Of a stretch of DNA of 64,000 nt, positions 38,851 to 49,116 are shown piece after piece. Position numbers and translations under genes: made by a program. The stretch covers positions 558,001 through 622,000 of the forward strand of contig NZ_JABMCJ010000094.1 of the NCBI RefSeq assembly GCF_013359755.1, given 5' to 3'. Position 1 is the stretch's first letter. The number at the start of each line of letters is the position of its first letter. This stretch comes from Tardiphaga robiniae (GTDB lineage Bacteria; Pseudomonadota; Alphaproteobacteria; Rhizobiales; Xanthobacteraceae). The notes beneath the pieces are model-generated. The model had not been told where the DNA came from. It saw nothing but the letters and a program-made list of their open reading frames with translations, and did not search any database.

Positions 38851-40260
38851 TCACGGAATCTCATAGACCACGATCTTGTCGGCGATGCCGCGCAAGGCGG
38901 CGTGCTTCTGGATCGGCGTGATTTCGGCCTTCCTCAGGATGGCTTCCACGGCCAGCGCCGATATCACCGGGCTGGTGACATGGATCGCCTGCGAGGTTGA
39001 CAGGCCCTGCACCCTGGCAGCGATATTGACGGTCTGGCCAAAGTAATCCTGCCGCTCGTTCAGCATCACGGCGAGGCAGGGTCCCTCATGGATACCGATC
39101 TTGACCACGAGGTCCTTGGTGCCGCGCTCCTCGTTCAGTCGCTCCATCGCGGCGCGCATGCGCAGACCTGCGGCCAGCGCCTGTTCGGGCCGCGTAAAGG
39201 TCGCCATGACGGCATCCCCGATGGTCTTCACGACGGCTCCCGCTTCCGACGCAATGATCTCCAGCAGTGCGTGGAAATGCGCACGCACCAGATCGAAGGC
39301 TGCGAGATCGCCGACGCGCTCGTACAAGGCCGTCGAGCCCTTGAGGTCGGTGAACAGGAAAGTCAGCGAGGTAATCTTTAGTCGCTGATCGATGTTAAGG
39401 TTGTCGGCCTTGTAGACATCGCGAAAGGTCTGGTTGGTGAGTATCCGCTTGGCCGTGAGGAACGGTTTGCGCTTGCCGATCAGGTGATGGAGGCCCTCGG
39501 CCGCGACAAATACCGATGGCAGCACGCGCACCTCGGTCTGGTTCTCGAGGGACAATCGCAACGGTCCGGGTTGCAGCGTGATGGTGCCGGTCGGTGTATG
39601 CTGCCGGTTGTAGATCAGCGACAGATGCTGTCGTTCCTTGGTCGGCTCGCCCTGCACGTCAATGAACTGCGCGGCATGGGTTACCGGCTCGAACACGATG
39701 ACGAATTCCGACGGCAAGTGCAGCGACATCACCGCTTTTTCATGCGCCGGCAATTCCATTGCGTCCAGCGTCACTTCATCGGTGAGTGACGCAAACGATT
39801 CTTGGTTGAGATCGACGCCAGAGCTCCAGAACACCTGCTTGAAATATTCCCAGAGCGGCAGCGTATTGGGGTCGTGTGCAGCGATGTGCCTGACGCGCGG
39901 TGCGACCGTGAACGCCACCTCGACCTGCTCGTCAACCGACGCTTCATAGCCGCAGGCGCAGAGCCCGCAATGGTAGTCGTCATGGCGTAGCGATTTCAGC
40001 GTGCTGTGGGCATCAAGGACGCCGCTGCAGCCCGGGCACAACACATTCCAGGTCAGGTCGAACAGGCCGAGGCGGGAGGCATGCAGGAAGCCGGAAATGA
40101 CGCGCTCTTCGTTCAGGCCACGGCGTGCCGCAAAATCCAGCACGTTGACACGATTGAGTTCGTGGTCCGCGCCGTCGCGGATCAGTTGTGCAATGGCATC
40201 GGCTACGGCCGGATCGGTCGCCTGGTTCAATGTCGCGAATAGTGCCTGAACATCACTCAT
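38851..40260 (-). CDS. Class III adenylate/guanylate cyclase with N-terminal DUF5939-like region
   Basis: A 469-residue cytoplasmic protein. Cysteines at 75, 78, 98, 101 and 103 (CPGC ... HCGLCACG) form a likely zinc ribbon. The middle (~120-280) resembles the DUF5939 region that precedes cyclases. The cyclase domain starts near residue 297: metal-binding Asp305 in FTDLKGST, Asp349 in KTIGDAVMA, then YFGQTVNIAARV with Asn and Arg for catalysis. It probably makes cAMP in response to a bound ligand or redox/zinc state; nucleotide specificity is not decided. Confidence 0.9.
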   Translation of the reverse strand: MSDVQALFATLNQATDPAVADAIAQLIRDGADHELNRVNVLDFAARRGLNEERVISGFLHASRLGLFDLTWNVLCPGCSGVLDAHSTLKSLRHDDYHCGLCACGYEASVDEQVEVAFTVAPRVRHIAAHDPNTLPLWEYFKQVFWSSGVDLNQESFASLTDEVTLDAMELPAHEKAVMSLHLPSEFVIVFEPVTHAAQFIDVQGEPTKERQHLSLIYNRQHTPTGTITLQPGPLRLSLENQTEVRVLPSVFVAAEGLHHLIGKRKPFLTAKRILTNQTFRDVYKADNLNIDQRLKITSLTFLFTDLKGSTALYERVGDLAAFDLVRAHFHALLEIIASEAGAVVKTIGDAVMATFTRPEQALAAGLRMRAAMERLNEERGTKDLVVKIGIHEGPCLAVMLNERQDYFGQTVNIAARVQGLSTSQAIHVTSPVISALAVEAILRKAEITPIQKHAALRGIADKIVVYEIP

Positions 40261-40397
40261 GGCTTCAGTTTAGGCCAAATAGGCGCTGCATCCAAGACAG
40301 GGCTTTGACGCAACACTTCAACTTGTCGTTCCGCCCGCGTGCCATGAGCGCGCGGGGTAACGGGGAAGGCGTGAGGAGAGGGCGTGCTGAAATAACG

Positions 40398-41783
40398 TCA
40401 GCGCCGCTCAATGCGGAACATTGGCGAGCGATCCGGTTGTGTCGTCACCACGCCGATTGGCATGACGGGTGCTTTATCCGGTAGCTCGACGCGGAACGCG
40501 CCGATGATTTTCGCCAGTGCCAATGTGGCCTCGACAAGCGCGAAATGCGCGCCGATGCAGACCCGGGCACCGACGCCGAAAGGCAGATAGGCGAAGCGGT
40601 CCGGCGGCGTCGCGCCGGGCATGAAACGGGACGGCATGAAGGCGGTGGGCTCGTGCCACAATTTCTCGTGCCGATGCAGTAGCCAGGGTGCGATCAGGAT
40701 CACGTCCTTGCTGGCGACGGACTGGCCAGCCAGACGATCAGGGCCCGCGGCGGCGCGTGCGATCAGGAAAGCCGGCGGATAGAGCCGCATGGTCTCATCG
40801 ATCACCGCGCGGGTGAACTTCAGATGCTCCATGTCGAATGTGCCGCTCGCGCTGGCGGCACGGGCTTCGGCCGCGACCTGCTCCTGGGTCGCCGGATCGA
40901 GCGTCAGCATATACAGCGCCCAGAATAGCGCCGTTGCCGTCGTCTCATGGCCGGCGAGGATCATCGTCGCCACCTGATCGCCGAGCTGCCCATCGGTGAA
41001 GGATGCGCCGGTTTCCGGATCGCGCGCGGCCACCATCAGGTCGAACAGATCGCGCGGCGCGTCGTCGTTCTTGCCGGCGGCGCGACGTGCGGTCATCAGC
41101 TCGCCGACGAATCTCGTCCAGCGTCTGCGGAAGAAGGCGCGCGAGATATCCTGCGGCGTCGGCCAGCCCAGCGGCAGCAGCAGATCGAGGAAATGCGGCC
41201 GTGCCAGGTTCATGCCGTATTCCATCACGAAGTCGCGCAGCTTCGCGCCATGCTCGGCCATGCCGAAGGAGAACATGGTGCGGCCTGCGATCTCCAGCGT
41301 CATCCGCTGCATGATCGCGCGCAGATCGACCGGCTTGCCCACGGCGCGATGCAGGTCGGCCAGCGTGTCATCGACCGCCGAGATCATGTGCGGCACCAAA
41401 GTCGTCACCGCGCGCGGCGTGAAAGCGGGCGCCAGGGTGCGGCGCTGGTGTTTCCAGGTGCGGCCTTCGGCGAGCAGCAGGCCCTCGCCGAGCATCGGCC
41501 GCAGCACGCGGAATGCAGCGGGCGTGCGGGTATAGTTCTCGTAATTGTCCACCAGCACATGGCGGATCGCGTCGGGATCGTTGAGGATGAAGCTCGCGTG
41601 GCCGAAGAAGCGGCCCTTGACGATGTCATCTTCATAGGCGCGCTGACCCCAGGTCTCGATGGCGCTGCGGCGCATTGCCGACATACGCCCTAGCGCACCC
41701 ATGTTCTCGGGCGCACGTGGCGGGCTCGGCGGCACCAGGGGCGCTCGCGCAGCGGAGAAATCGTAGACCTCGGCAATGCTCAC
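40398..41783 (-). CDS. Cytochrome P450
   Basis: A 461-residue soluble P450. I-helix AGHETTATALFW (oxygen activation), K-helix ETMRLYPP (ExxR), and the heme-binding loop FGVGARVCIGAHFALVE with the proximal Cys are all present. No membrane anchor is visible, as is typical for bacterial class I enzymes needing ferredoxin and reductase, but no redox partner gene is adjacent. The substrate is unknown; fatty acid, terpene and alkane hydroxylation are possible. Confidence 0.95.
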   Translation of the reverse strand: MSIAEVYDFSAARAPLVPPSPPRAPENMGALGRMSAMRRSAIETWGQRAYEDDIVKGRFFGHASFILNDPDAIRHVLVDNYENYTRTPAAFRVLRPMLGEGLLLAEGRTWKHQRRTLAPAFTPRAVTTLVPHMISAVDDTLADLHRAVGKPVDLRAIMQRMTLEIAGRTMFSFGMAEHGAKLRDFVMEYGMNLARPHFLDLLLPLGWPTPQDISRAFFRRRWTRFVGELMTARRAAGKNDDAPRDLFDLMVAARDPETGASFTDGQLGDQVATMILAGHETTATALFWALYMLTLDPATQEQVAAEARAASASGTFDMEHLKFTRAVIDETMRLYPPAFLIARAAAGPDRLAGQSVASKDVILIAPWLLHRHEKLWHEPTAFMPSRFMPGATPPDRFAYLPFGVGARVCIGAHFALVEATLALAKIIGAFRVELPDKAPVMPIGVVTTQPDRSPMFRIERR

Positions 41784-41993
41784 GATGGGCCTCGCAATTG
41801 ATCCAGGGACCGGAGCGTCTCGTCATTATAGCAGGCGTCCATCCGCGCGCCATGGAGGCCTCGATGGAAAGCGTGGCCGCAACGCACGCATCGACCAATA
41901 TTGCGGTCCAGCGGGCGCATCCCTCGGAACGATACTCACGCATGCACATTAGGGAGGCAGTGGCTCCATATCGGACCGGCCTGAGGATTTAAA

Positions 41994-42824
41994 ATGATCG
42001 ATACCGTTGTCGTCCAACCCGCCGTAAGCGTCGACGAACCGCAAACCTCCGGCGTATCGTGGGCCGCGGTTGCAGCCGGTGCCGTGGTTTCGCTCGCACT
42101 GACGCTCGTCCTGATTGCCTTTGGCACAGGTCTCGGTCTGTCTGTCGTGTCTCCGTGGGCAAGTTCCGGCGCCTCCGCGACCACGTTCAAGATCACGACC
42201 GGTATCTACCTGATCGTCATCGCGATGATCTCGTCATCGCTCGGTGGTTATATTGCCGGCCGTCTGCGGTCGCGCTGGATCGGCGTGCATTCGGACGAAG
42301 TCTACTTTCGTGACACCGCGCATGGATTCCTGGCCTGGTCGTTCGCGACGGTTTTGGGAGCGATCCTGCTGGCATCTCCAGCAACCACTTTGCTGAGCGG
42401 AGCCGCGTCGGGTGTTGCTGCCGGTGCAACCGCTGCTGCAGCCCAGTCAGGTCCGAGCGATGGCTACCTGGATTCGCTGCTGCGTCCGACGACGCCGTCG
42501 GCCGATGGCACCAGCGCGGAAGCGCGTGGTGAACTGTCACGTGTGATGGCTGCCAGTTTCCGTGGTGGAGAGCTCAAGCCTGCCGACCGCAGCTACGTCA
42601 ACAAGGTTGTCGCCAGCCGCACCGGTCTGAGCGAGGCAGATGCCGACAAGCGCGTCACTGAAGTCATCAACGATGCGAAGACCGCGGTGGATGCCACACG
42701 CAAGGCCGCGATGCAGCTCGCATTCTGGCTCACGGCGTCGCTGCTGATCGGCGCCTTCTCCGCCAGCCTTGCCGCGACGGAAGGTGGCGGGCTTCGTGAC
42801 GGGACCTGGAAGCAGCGTCGTTAA
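41994..42824 (+). CDS. Membrane protein of the 'PhnA-like' type found in rhizobia
   Basis: A 276-residue protein with four hydrophobic segments: about 22-52 (VSWAAVAAGAVVSLALTLVL), 66-88, 112-132 and 240-260. Gly/Ala-rich GGYIAGRLR follows the second. A ~90-residue polar helical loop between the third and fourth segments carries the sequence SYVNKVVASRTGLSEADADKRV, which resembles a repeat in related proteins. Function unknown; the name in databases does not imply phosphonate metabolism. A 22-codon gene and a terminator follow, probably in one transcript. Confidence 0.75.
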   Translation: MIDTVVVQPAVSVDEPQTSGVSWAAVAAGAVVSLALTLVLIAFGTGLGLSVVSPWASSGASATTFKITTGIYLIVIAMISSSLGGYIAGRLRSRWIGVHSDEVYFRDTAHGFLAWSFATVLGAILLASPATTLLSGAASGVAAGATAAAAQSGPSDGYLDSLLRPTTPSADGTSAEARGELSRVMAASFRGGELKPADRSYVNKVVASRTGLSEADADKRVTEVINDAKTAVDATRKAAMQLAFWLTASLLIGAFSASLAATEGGGLRDGTWKQRR

Positions 42825-42845
42825 CCCCAATCAAAGGAGACAACC

Positions 42846-42914
42846 ATGCCCATTCTTCTGTGGCTACTCGGAATCCCGCTTCCCCTCATCATCCTGGTAC
42901 TATTGCTGCGATAA
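42846..42914 (+). CDS. Small hydrophobic peptide, 22 residues
   Basis: A 22-codon ORF (starts MPILLWLLGIPLP, ends LLLR) preceded by AAAGGAGA at 42833-42840, five bases before the ATG. It is followed after 13 bases by a good terminator. The product is one membrane helix with Pro-x-Pro in the middle and a terminal Arg. It lies 21 bases after the PhnA-like gene. The ribosome-binding site, stop and terminator arrangement make translation likely despite the small size. Function unknown; membrane micropeptides often modulate a partner protein, which is speculation here. Confidence 0.7.
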   Translation: MPILLWLLGIPLPLIILVLLLR

Positions 42915-42927
42915 CAGAATAACGAAG

Positions 42928-42954
42928 GAGCCCCGCACATGGCGGGGCTCTTTT
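42928..42954 (+). terminator. Terminator after the 22-codon gene
   Basis: GAGCCCCGC (42928-42936) pairs with GCGGGGCTC (42942-42950) across five bases, followed by TTTT. Confidence 0.9.
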
Positions 42955-43060
42955 GCGATTTCGAACAATGCCTCATGCGATCTGACCGGAGACGCGCAGG
43001 GAAGTCAGCAAAGCGGTTATATAGAAAGCCAGACCGCTGAGGCGCGCGAGTTGGCGTGAT

Positions 43061-44437
43061 CTACTCGGTGAATTCCGCCACCGTGATCCGGTTTTCCGAC
43101 GCCGGCCAGGCGCGCGCCACGATCCGCTCCTGATTGAACAGCGCTGCCACCGGACGTCCGATGTCCGTGGCCGGAAGGCGGATAGTCGAGAGCGAATCCG
43201 TGGGCACGCCGGCTTTCACGTCGGTCGGCTCCTTGCCGTCGAGCAGCACGACATCGCGCGGTAATCCAAAATAGCCACGGACGCGCGACATCGACAACAC
43301 TGCACCGGCATTGGCATCGGTGGGTCCCAGCGGCCGGCCGGCGCGCAGATGCACGACGTCGGACGAGCGGGGGAATGGCGAGCGATAGGAATGCGTGATC
43401 GGCGCTCCGGCCGATGTCAGGACGATCTCGACAGGCCAGGTCGGATCGACCTGAACGGGACCCCAGCGGCCATCGGCGGATGTGCGGGCCGAATGGAGCG
43501 CTGTCCCGATCCGCTCGCCCGTGTCCGGCGCCACGCGGTACACCTCGACCAGGGCATCCGCGACCGGCCGGTTGGTGGGCACGCCGCCGGGCGTGCCGGT
43601 GACGAGACCGCTGATTTTCACCTCAGCTTCCGGCGCGATATCGATCCGCGCGGGTTCGCGGCCGGCGATGAATTTGTAGATCTCGCGGAAGGCGCGGGGG
43701 TGAAAGCCGGTTTCACGATGATCGATGGCGCCGAGGACGAGATTGGTGGCGCCGCGCAGCGCCGGACCATCGGCGGTGACGCCGGTGGCCACGCCCGGCT
43801 TGCCGAGCAGGCGACCGTCGGGCTGCGCATATTTGTCGATGCCATCGCTGCGGAGGGTGAGGAAAGCGGTGTCTTCGGTCACCTCAGGGCCTTCGCCGGG
43901 ATTGAGGCTCTTGAGGAACGGGCTGCGGCCATTGAATTCGCTGCCGGGACTATCGGTCCCGTCGAACACGCCGTGATTGGGGGTGCCGCACAGGACGGCG
44001 TGGCTGACATCGGCGCTGCCGCCATTCTTGATGTAATTGCGCACCGCATTGCCGCCGCGCGAATTGGCGACCAGCGCCACTTTCGCAGCACCAGTGCGCT
44101 TTTTCAGTTCCGCGATGGCTTCGCCGAGTTCGCGGCGCTGGTCTTCGGTGGAGGAGCGGCCCTGCTGCGCCACAGCATCGTCGGAACGCGCCAGCGGGTC
44201 GGTGAAATTGAGCGCCATCAGCCGGTTGCGCGGGACGCCATTGGTTTCCATGCGCCAGATCTGCGTCATCCAGAGCGCCGCGTGGTCGCCATTGCCGTGG
44301 ACGAACAGGATCGGGGGAATGTCGGAACCCGCAGTCGTGCCGGGGCCGGTCTGTGCTGCGGCCTCGAAACGGAGCGCATGGGCAGCCAGCGGCAGCATCG
44401 CTGCGCCCGTGAGTATGGTCCGTCGCGACAGCGCCAT
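43061..44437 (-). CDS. Tat-exported alpha/beta hydrolase with C-terminal beta-rich domain
   Basis: A 458-residue secreted protein. The twin-arginine signal is ALSRRTILTGAAMLPLAAHA. The hydrolase domain has PILFVHGNGDHAALW, nucleophile elbow VANSRGGNAVRN (Ser flanked by Asn/Arg, Gly), and GTPNHGVFD. From about residue 280 on, a beta-rich region with VPTNRPVADALVEVYRV and SADGRWGPVQV resembles a transthyretin/carboxypeptidase-regulatory fold. Probably a lipase or polyester-type esterase in the periplasm or outside. GGGAG lies eight bases before the ATG at 44437. Confidence 0.87.
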   Translation of the reverse strand: MALSRRTILTGAAMLPLAAHALRFEAAAQTGPGTTAGSDIPPILFVHGNGDHAALWMTQIWRMETNGVPRNRLMALNFTDPLARSDDAVAQQGRSSTEDQRRELGEAIAELKKRTGAAKVALVANSRGGNAVRNYIKNGGSADVSHAVLCGTPNHGVFDGTDSPGSEFNGRSPFLKSLNPGEGPEVTEDTAFLTLRSDGIDKYAQPDGRLLGKPGVATGVTADGPALRGATNLVLGAIDHRETGFHPRAFREIYKFIAGREPARIDIAPEAEVKISGLVTGTPGGVPTNRPVADALVEVYRVAPDTGERIGTALHSARTSADGRWGPVQVDPTWPVEIVLTSAGAPITHSYRSPFPRSSDVVHLRAGRPLGPTDANAGAVLSMSRVRGYFGLPRDVVLLDGKEPTDVKAGVPTDSLSTIRLPATDIGRPVAALFNQERIVARAWPASENRITVAEFTE

Positions 44438-44599
44438 GGCTGGTCTCCCTCTCTCTGCGCACATCCGACGCCTGCCACTGTGATAGCGGAGCAGGCACTG
44501 GACAGACAACGCGTTTCGCAGGCATCACCTTGATACGCCATGCGGGGAATCAGGCCCCGTATGGCTCTGCAGTCGCTATCTGCAGCAGACGACGGGACG

Positions 44600-46288
44600 A
44601 TGATGGCCGAAGCAGCGAAACCAGTGGTTCTTCCCTCCGACGGCATTGCCGCCCCGCTGCGGTTTGCGGTGTTCCGGCGGATCTGGCTAGCCAGCCTGTT
44701 GTCGAATCTCGGCCTGATGATCCAGAGCGTGGGCGCCGCCTGGGCGATGACGCAGATGACCGCGTCGGCCGACAAGGTGGCGTTGGTACAGACCGCCTTG
44801 ATGCTGCCGATCATGCTGATCTCGATGCCGGCGGGCGCCGTGGCCGACATGTATGACCGCCGTGTCGTGTCGCTGGCTTCGCTGGTACTGTCGCTGGTCG
44901 GCGCCTGCGTACTAACCATGCTGGACTGGACCGGTCACATCACGCCGAACATCCTGCTCGCCTTCTGCTTCATCATCGGCAGCGGCATGGCGCTGTTCGG
45001 ACCGGCCTGGCAATCCTCCGTGGGCGAGCAGGTGCCGCCGGAGGTACTGCCATCCGCCGTGGCGCTGAACGGCATCAGTTACAATATCGCGCGCAGTTTC
45101 GGCCCGGCGATCGGCGGCATCGTGGTCGCCACCGCCGGTGCCGTCGCAGCCTTCGCGGCCAATGCGGTGCTGTACATCCCGTTGCTGGTGGTGCTGTTTC
45201 TGTGGCGTCGCAAGGTCGATGTGTCGCGGCTGCCGCGTGAGCGGCTGAGCCGGGCCATCGTGTCCGGCGTGCGTTACATTGCTAATTCGCCGTCGATCAA
45301 GATCGTGCTGACGCGCACGCTGATCACCGGCATCTGCGGTGGTTCGGTCTCGGCGCTGATGCCGCTGGTTGCGCGCGACCTGCTGCATGGCGGCGCGCAG
45401 ACCTACGGAATCATGCTCGGAGCTTTCGGCATGGGTGCGGTGATCGGCGCAATGAATATTGGGCATGTCCGCAAGCATCTGAGCGGCGAAAGTTCGATCC
45501 GGGCCTGTGCGCTGATCATGGGCGTCGCGATTGCCGTCGTCGCGGTCAGCAGCGAGCCGGTCATCACTGCGGCGGCGCTGGTGGTGGCCGGCTCGGTCTG
45601 GATGCTGGCGGTCGCGCTGTTCAATATCGGCGTACAGCTCTCGGCGCCGCGCTGGGTTGCCGGACGTTCGCTCGCCGCCTTTCAGGCTGCGATTGCCGGC
45701 GGCATCGCGATTGGCAGTTGGGGCTGGGGGCATCTCACAGACATGGTCGGCGTCGAAGCGGCATTGCTGGTGTCGGGCGGAGCGATGTTTCTCTCGCCGC
45801 TGTTTGGCCTGTTCCTAAGGATGCCGCCGACCGGCGCGCGCGACGAGGATGCGGAGCGTCTTGAAGATCCGGAAGTGCAGCTGCAATTGACCGCGCGCAG
45901 TGGTCCGCTGGTGGTGGAGATCGAATATCGCGTGGATCAAGAGAATGCGCGCGCATTCCACGGCGTGATGCAGGACGTGCAGCTCTCGCGCCAGCGCAAC
46001 GGCGCCTATGGGTGGTCTATCGCGCGCGATATCGCTGATCCCGAATTGTGGACCGAACGCTACCACTGCCCGACCTGGCTCGATTTCCTGCGCCAGCGTA
46101 ATCGTTCGACGCAGTCCGAGCGCGCTTTGTATCAGCGCGCGGCGGACTATCATCTGGGGCCGGATCCGGTTCGCGTGCGCCGCATGCTGGAGCGGCCGTT
46201 CGGTTCGGTGCGCTGGAAGGACGATACGCCCGATCGCGCAGCGACCGAGGTGCTTCCTGTCGCGACGCCGGCCGGCAGCAGCGGTTAG
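44600..46288 (+). CDS. MFS transporter, EntS/MFS_3 type with C-terminal cytoplasmic domain
   Basis: About 562 residues (ATG at 44600; ATGs at 44540 and 44561 are alternatives). The twelve-helix part opens with RIWLASLLSNLGLMIQSVGAAWAM, typical of enterobactin-exporter-like MFS_3 proteins. From about residue 415 a soluble ~140-residue domain follows (VEIEYRVDQENARAFHGVM ... HCPTWLDFLRQRNR) resembling the antibiotic-monooxygenase (ABM) fold that is fused to some members. Likely an efflux pump; the cargo is unknown. It is divergent from the hydrolase gene. The stop TAG is the first codon of an intergenic repeat. Confidence 0.88.
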   Translation: MMAEAAKPVVLPSDGIAAPLRFAVFRRIWLASLLSNLGLMIQSVGAAWAMTQMTASADKVALVQTALMLPIMLISMPAGAVADMYDRRVVSLASLVLSLVGACVLTMLDWTGHITPNILLAFCFIIGSGMALFGPAWQSSVGEQVPPEVLPSAVALNGISYNIARSFGPAIGGIVVATAGAVAAFAANAVLYIPLLVVLFLWRRKVDVSRLPRERLSRAIVSGVRYIANSPSIKIVLTRTLITGICGGSVSALMPLVARDLLHGGAQTYGIMLGAFGMGAVIGAMNIGHVRKHLSGESSIRACALIMGVAIAVVAVSSEPVITAAALVVAGSVWMLAVALFNIGVQLSAPRWVAGRSLAAFQAAIAGGIAIGSWGWGHLTDMVGVEAALLVSGGAMFLSPLFGLFLRMPPTGARDEDAERLEDPEVQLQLTARSGPLVVEIEYRVDQENARAFHGVMQDVQLSRQRNGAYGWSIARDIADPELWTERYHCPTWLDFLRQRNRSTQSERALYQRAADYHLGPDPVRVRRMLERPFGSVRWKDDTPDRAATEVLPVATPAGSSG

Positions 46289-46349
46289 AGCTTCTTATCT
46301 TGACGCGTTTTCCCGCCGCGAACCGGTGCTCACTTCACTCGAAAACGCT
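46286..46349. repeat. Short palindromic intergenic repeat, copy 2
   Basis: Begins with the MFS stop codon (TAGAGCTTC), contains TTGACGCGTTTTC and ends CGAAAACGCT, the same plan as 20958-21020. Both copies start exactly at a TAG stop codon. Confidence 0.8.
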
Positions 46350-46356
46350 AGTCGCG

Positions 46357-46578
46357 CTATTGATTATTCTCGGCGAGAACTTTCGCGCAGGCCTTGCTGA
46401 GCTTCGAACGGTTTTCCTTGAGGCAGCTGAGCACGACCATGTCACCATCGTTCATCTTGGCGCGGCAGAAGCGCGAGACGTCGCGTGAGCAGGCCGACTG
46501 ATTGGCTGATGTGTTACCGCCCTGCGCGAAAGCGGACGTTGCGATCAGCAGGAACGGGATGATCAAAAGTCGGGTCAT
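46357..46578 (-). CDS. Small secreted cysteine-rich protein (GLG1-type repeat)
   Basis: A 73-residue protein with a signal peptide (1-19, ending SAFAQG). The mature part has four Cys in the spacing CSRDVSRFC ... VLSCLKENRSKLSKAC, which matches the cysteine-rich repeat known from eukaryotic GLG1 and found as single copies in alphaproteobacteria. It is expected to be disulfide-bonded in the periplasm. Function unknown. No close neighbours on the same strand; proB lies upstream by ~140 bases. Confidence 0.82.
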   Translation of the reverse strand: MTRLLIIPFLLIATSAFAQGGNTSANQSACSRDVSRFCRAKMNDGDMVVLSCLKENRSKLSKACAKVLAENNQ

Positions 46579-46715
46579 GAAATGGGCCTCCCTAAAAATT
46601 GGCTATCTGATTCTATGGCGCGCAACGAAGTACGCGGGAATGGCGCAATGATGGCGAGCGTTCGGCGCCAAGTTTACGGATTGCGCGTTACGTCATTCAG
46701 GCGAAGCGTCGCCGC

Positions 46716-47846
46716 TTAACTTCGTGATCCCGAAATCACGAGATCGTCGCGATGGATCATTTCGGCGCGGCCGCTGATCCCAAGAATAATCATCACGTCC
46801 GGAGATGAGCGGCCTTTGATCTTCTCAGCATTGTCTGCGTCATAAGCCACGAGGCCGCGGCCAATTTCGTGCGTGTCCGGTCCACGCACGATAACGGCGT
46901 CGCCGCGTGCGAAGTCACCTTCCACCTTGATGACGCCGGCAGGCAGCAGACTCTTGCCGGCACGGAGTGCGGCGACCGCACCTGCATCAATGGTCAGCGT
47001 GCCTTTCGGTTCCAGCGATCCCGCAATCCAGCGTTTGCGCGCAGTGACGGGATTTGCAGGAGTCAGGAACCAGGTACACAGGCCGCCATCGGCGATCTTC
47101 TGCAGTGGATGCTCGACCTTGCCGGACGCGATGATCATATGCGTGCCCGCGGTGGTCGCGATCTTGGCAGCTTCGATCTTAGTGTACATGCCGCCGCGCG
47201 ACAATTCGCTCTCGGCAGCGCCCGCCATGCCTTCGATCTCGGCAGTGACGCTGTCGACGATGGGAATCAGCTTCGCATCGGGATTGGCGCCGGGTGGTGC
47301 AGTGTAGAGCCCGTCGATATCCGACAATAGCACCAGCAGATCGGCGGATGCCATGGTCGCGACGCGCGCCGCGAGGCGATCATTGTCGCCATAGCGGATC
47401 TCGTTGGTCGCCACCGTGTCGTTCTCGTTGATGACCGGCACCGCGCGCCATTCCAGCAGTTTGCCGATGGTCGAGCGCGCATTGAGGTAACGACGACGTT
47501 CCTCGGTGTCCTGCAGCGTCACGAGAATCTGTCCGGCACCGATGCCGTGATGGCCCAGTACTTCCGACCAGATGCGCGCCAGCGCGATCTGCCCGACGGC
47601 AGCGGCGGCCTGGCTCTCTTCGAGTTTCAGCGGACCGCGCGGAAGCTTGAGGCGGCTGCGGCCGAGCGCGATCGAGCCTGATGAGACCACGAGGACGTCG
47701 CGACCGTCCGCATGCAGCTTGGCGATATCGGCGGCCAACGCCGCAAGCCATTTGGCCCTGACTTCGCCGGCCGCGGAATCGATCAGCAGCGACGAGCCAA
47801 CCTTGACGACGATACGGCGAAAGTTCTTCAGCTCGGGGCGCGACAT
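46716..47846 (-). CDS. proB: Glutamate 5-kinase
   Basis: A 376-residue enzyme for the first step of proline synthesis. The amino acid kinase domain has [44 protein letters not shown] and [22 protein letters not shown] follows. The C-terminal PUA domain covers about residues 280-370. It lies 51 bases downstream of obgE in the same direction, a linkage common in alphaproteobacteria; proA usually follows but is not present here. Confidence 0.97.
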   Translation of the reverse strand: MSRPELKNFRRIVVKVGSSLLIDSAAGEVRAKWLAALAADIAKLHADGRDVLVVSSGSIALGRSRLKLPRGPLKLEESQAAAAVGQIALARIWSEVLGHHGIGAGQILVTLQDTEERRRYLNARSTIGKLLEWRAVPVINENDTVATNEIRYGDNDRLAARVATMASADLLVLLSDIDGLYTAPPGANPDAKLIPIVDSVTAEIEGMAGAAESELSRGGMYTKIEAAKIATTAGTHMIIASGKVEHPLQKIADGGLCTWFLTPANPVTARKRWIAGSLEPKGTLTIDAGAVAALRAGKSLLPAGVIKVEGDFARGDAVIVRGPDTHEIGRGLVAYDADNAEKIKGRSSPDVMIILGISGRAEMIHRDDLVISGSRS

Positions 47847-47897
47847 GATGTGGGCTTTGGCAGGACGTGTGATGCTTGGACGGACGTGAGAGGCAGA

Positions 47898-49037
<1,140 letters not shown>

Positions 49038-49116
49038 TCAGGTGACGTCCTAAACGACTCATCTTGCCGTTAACCAAGCGTGCGCATTCCGCGACTTCCT
49101 ACAGGCTCATATAGGC

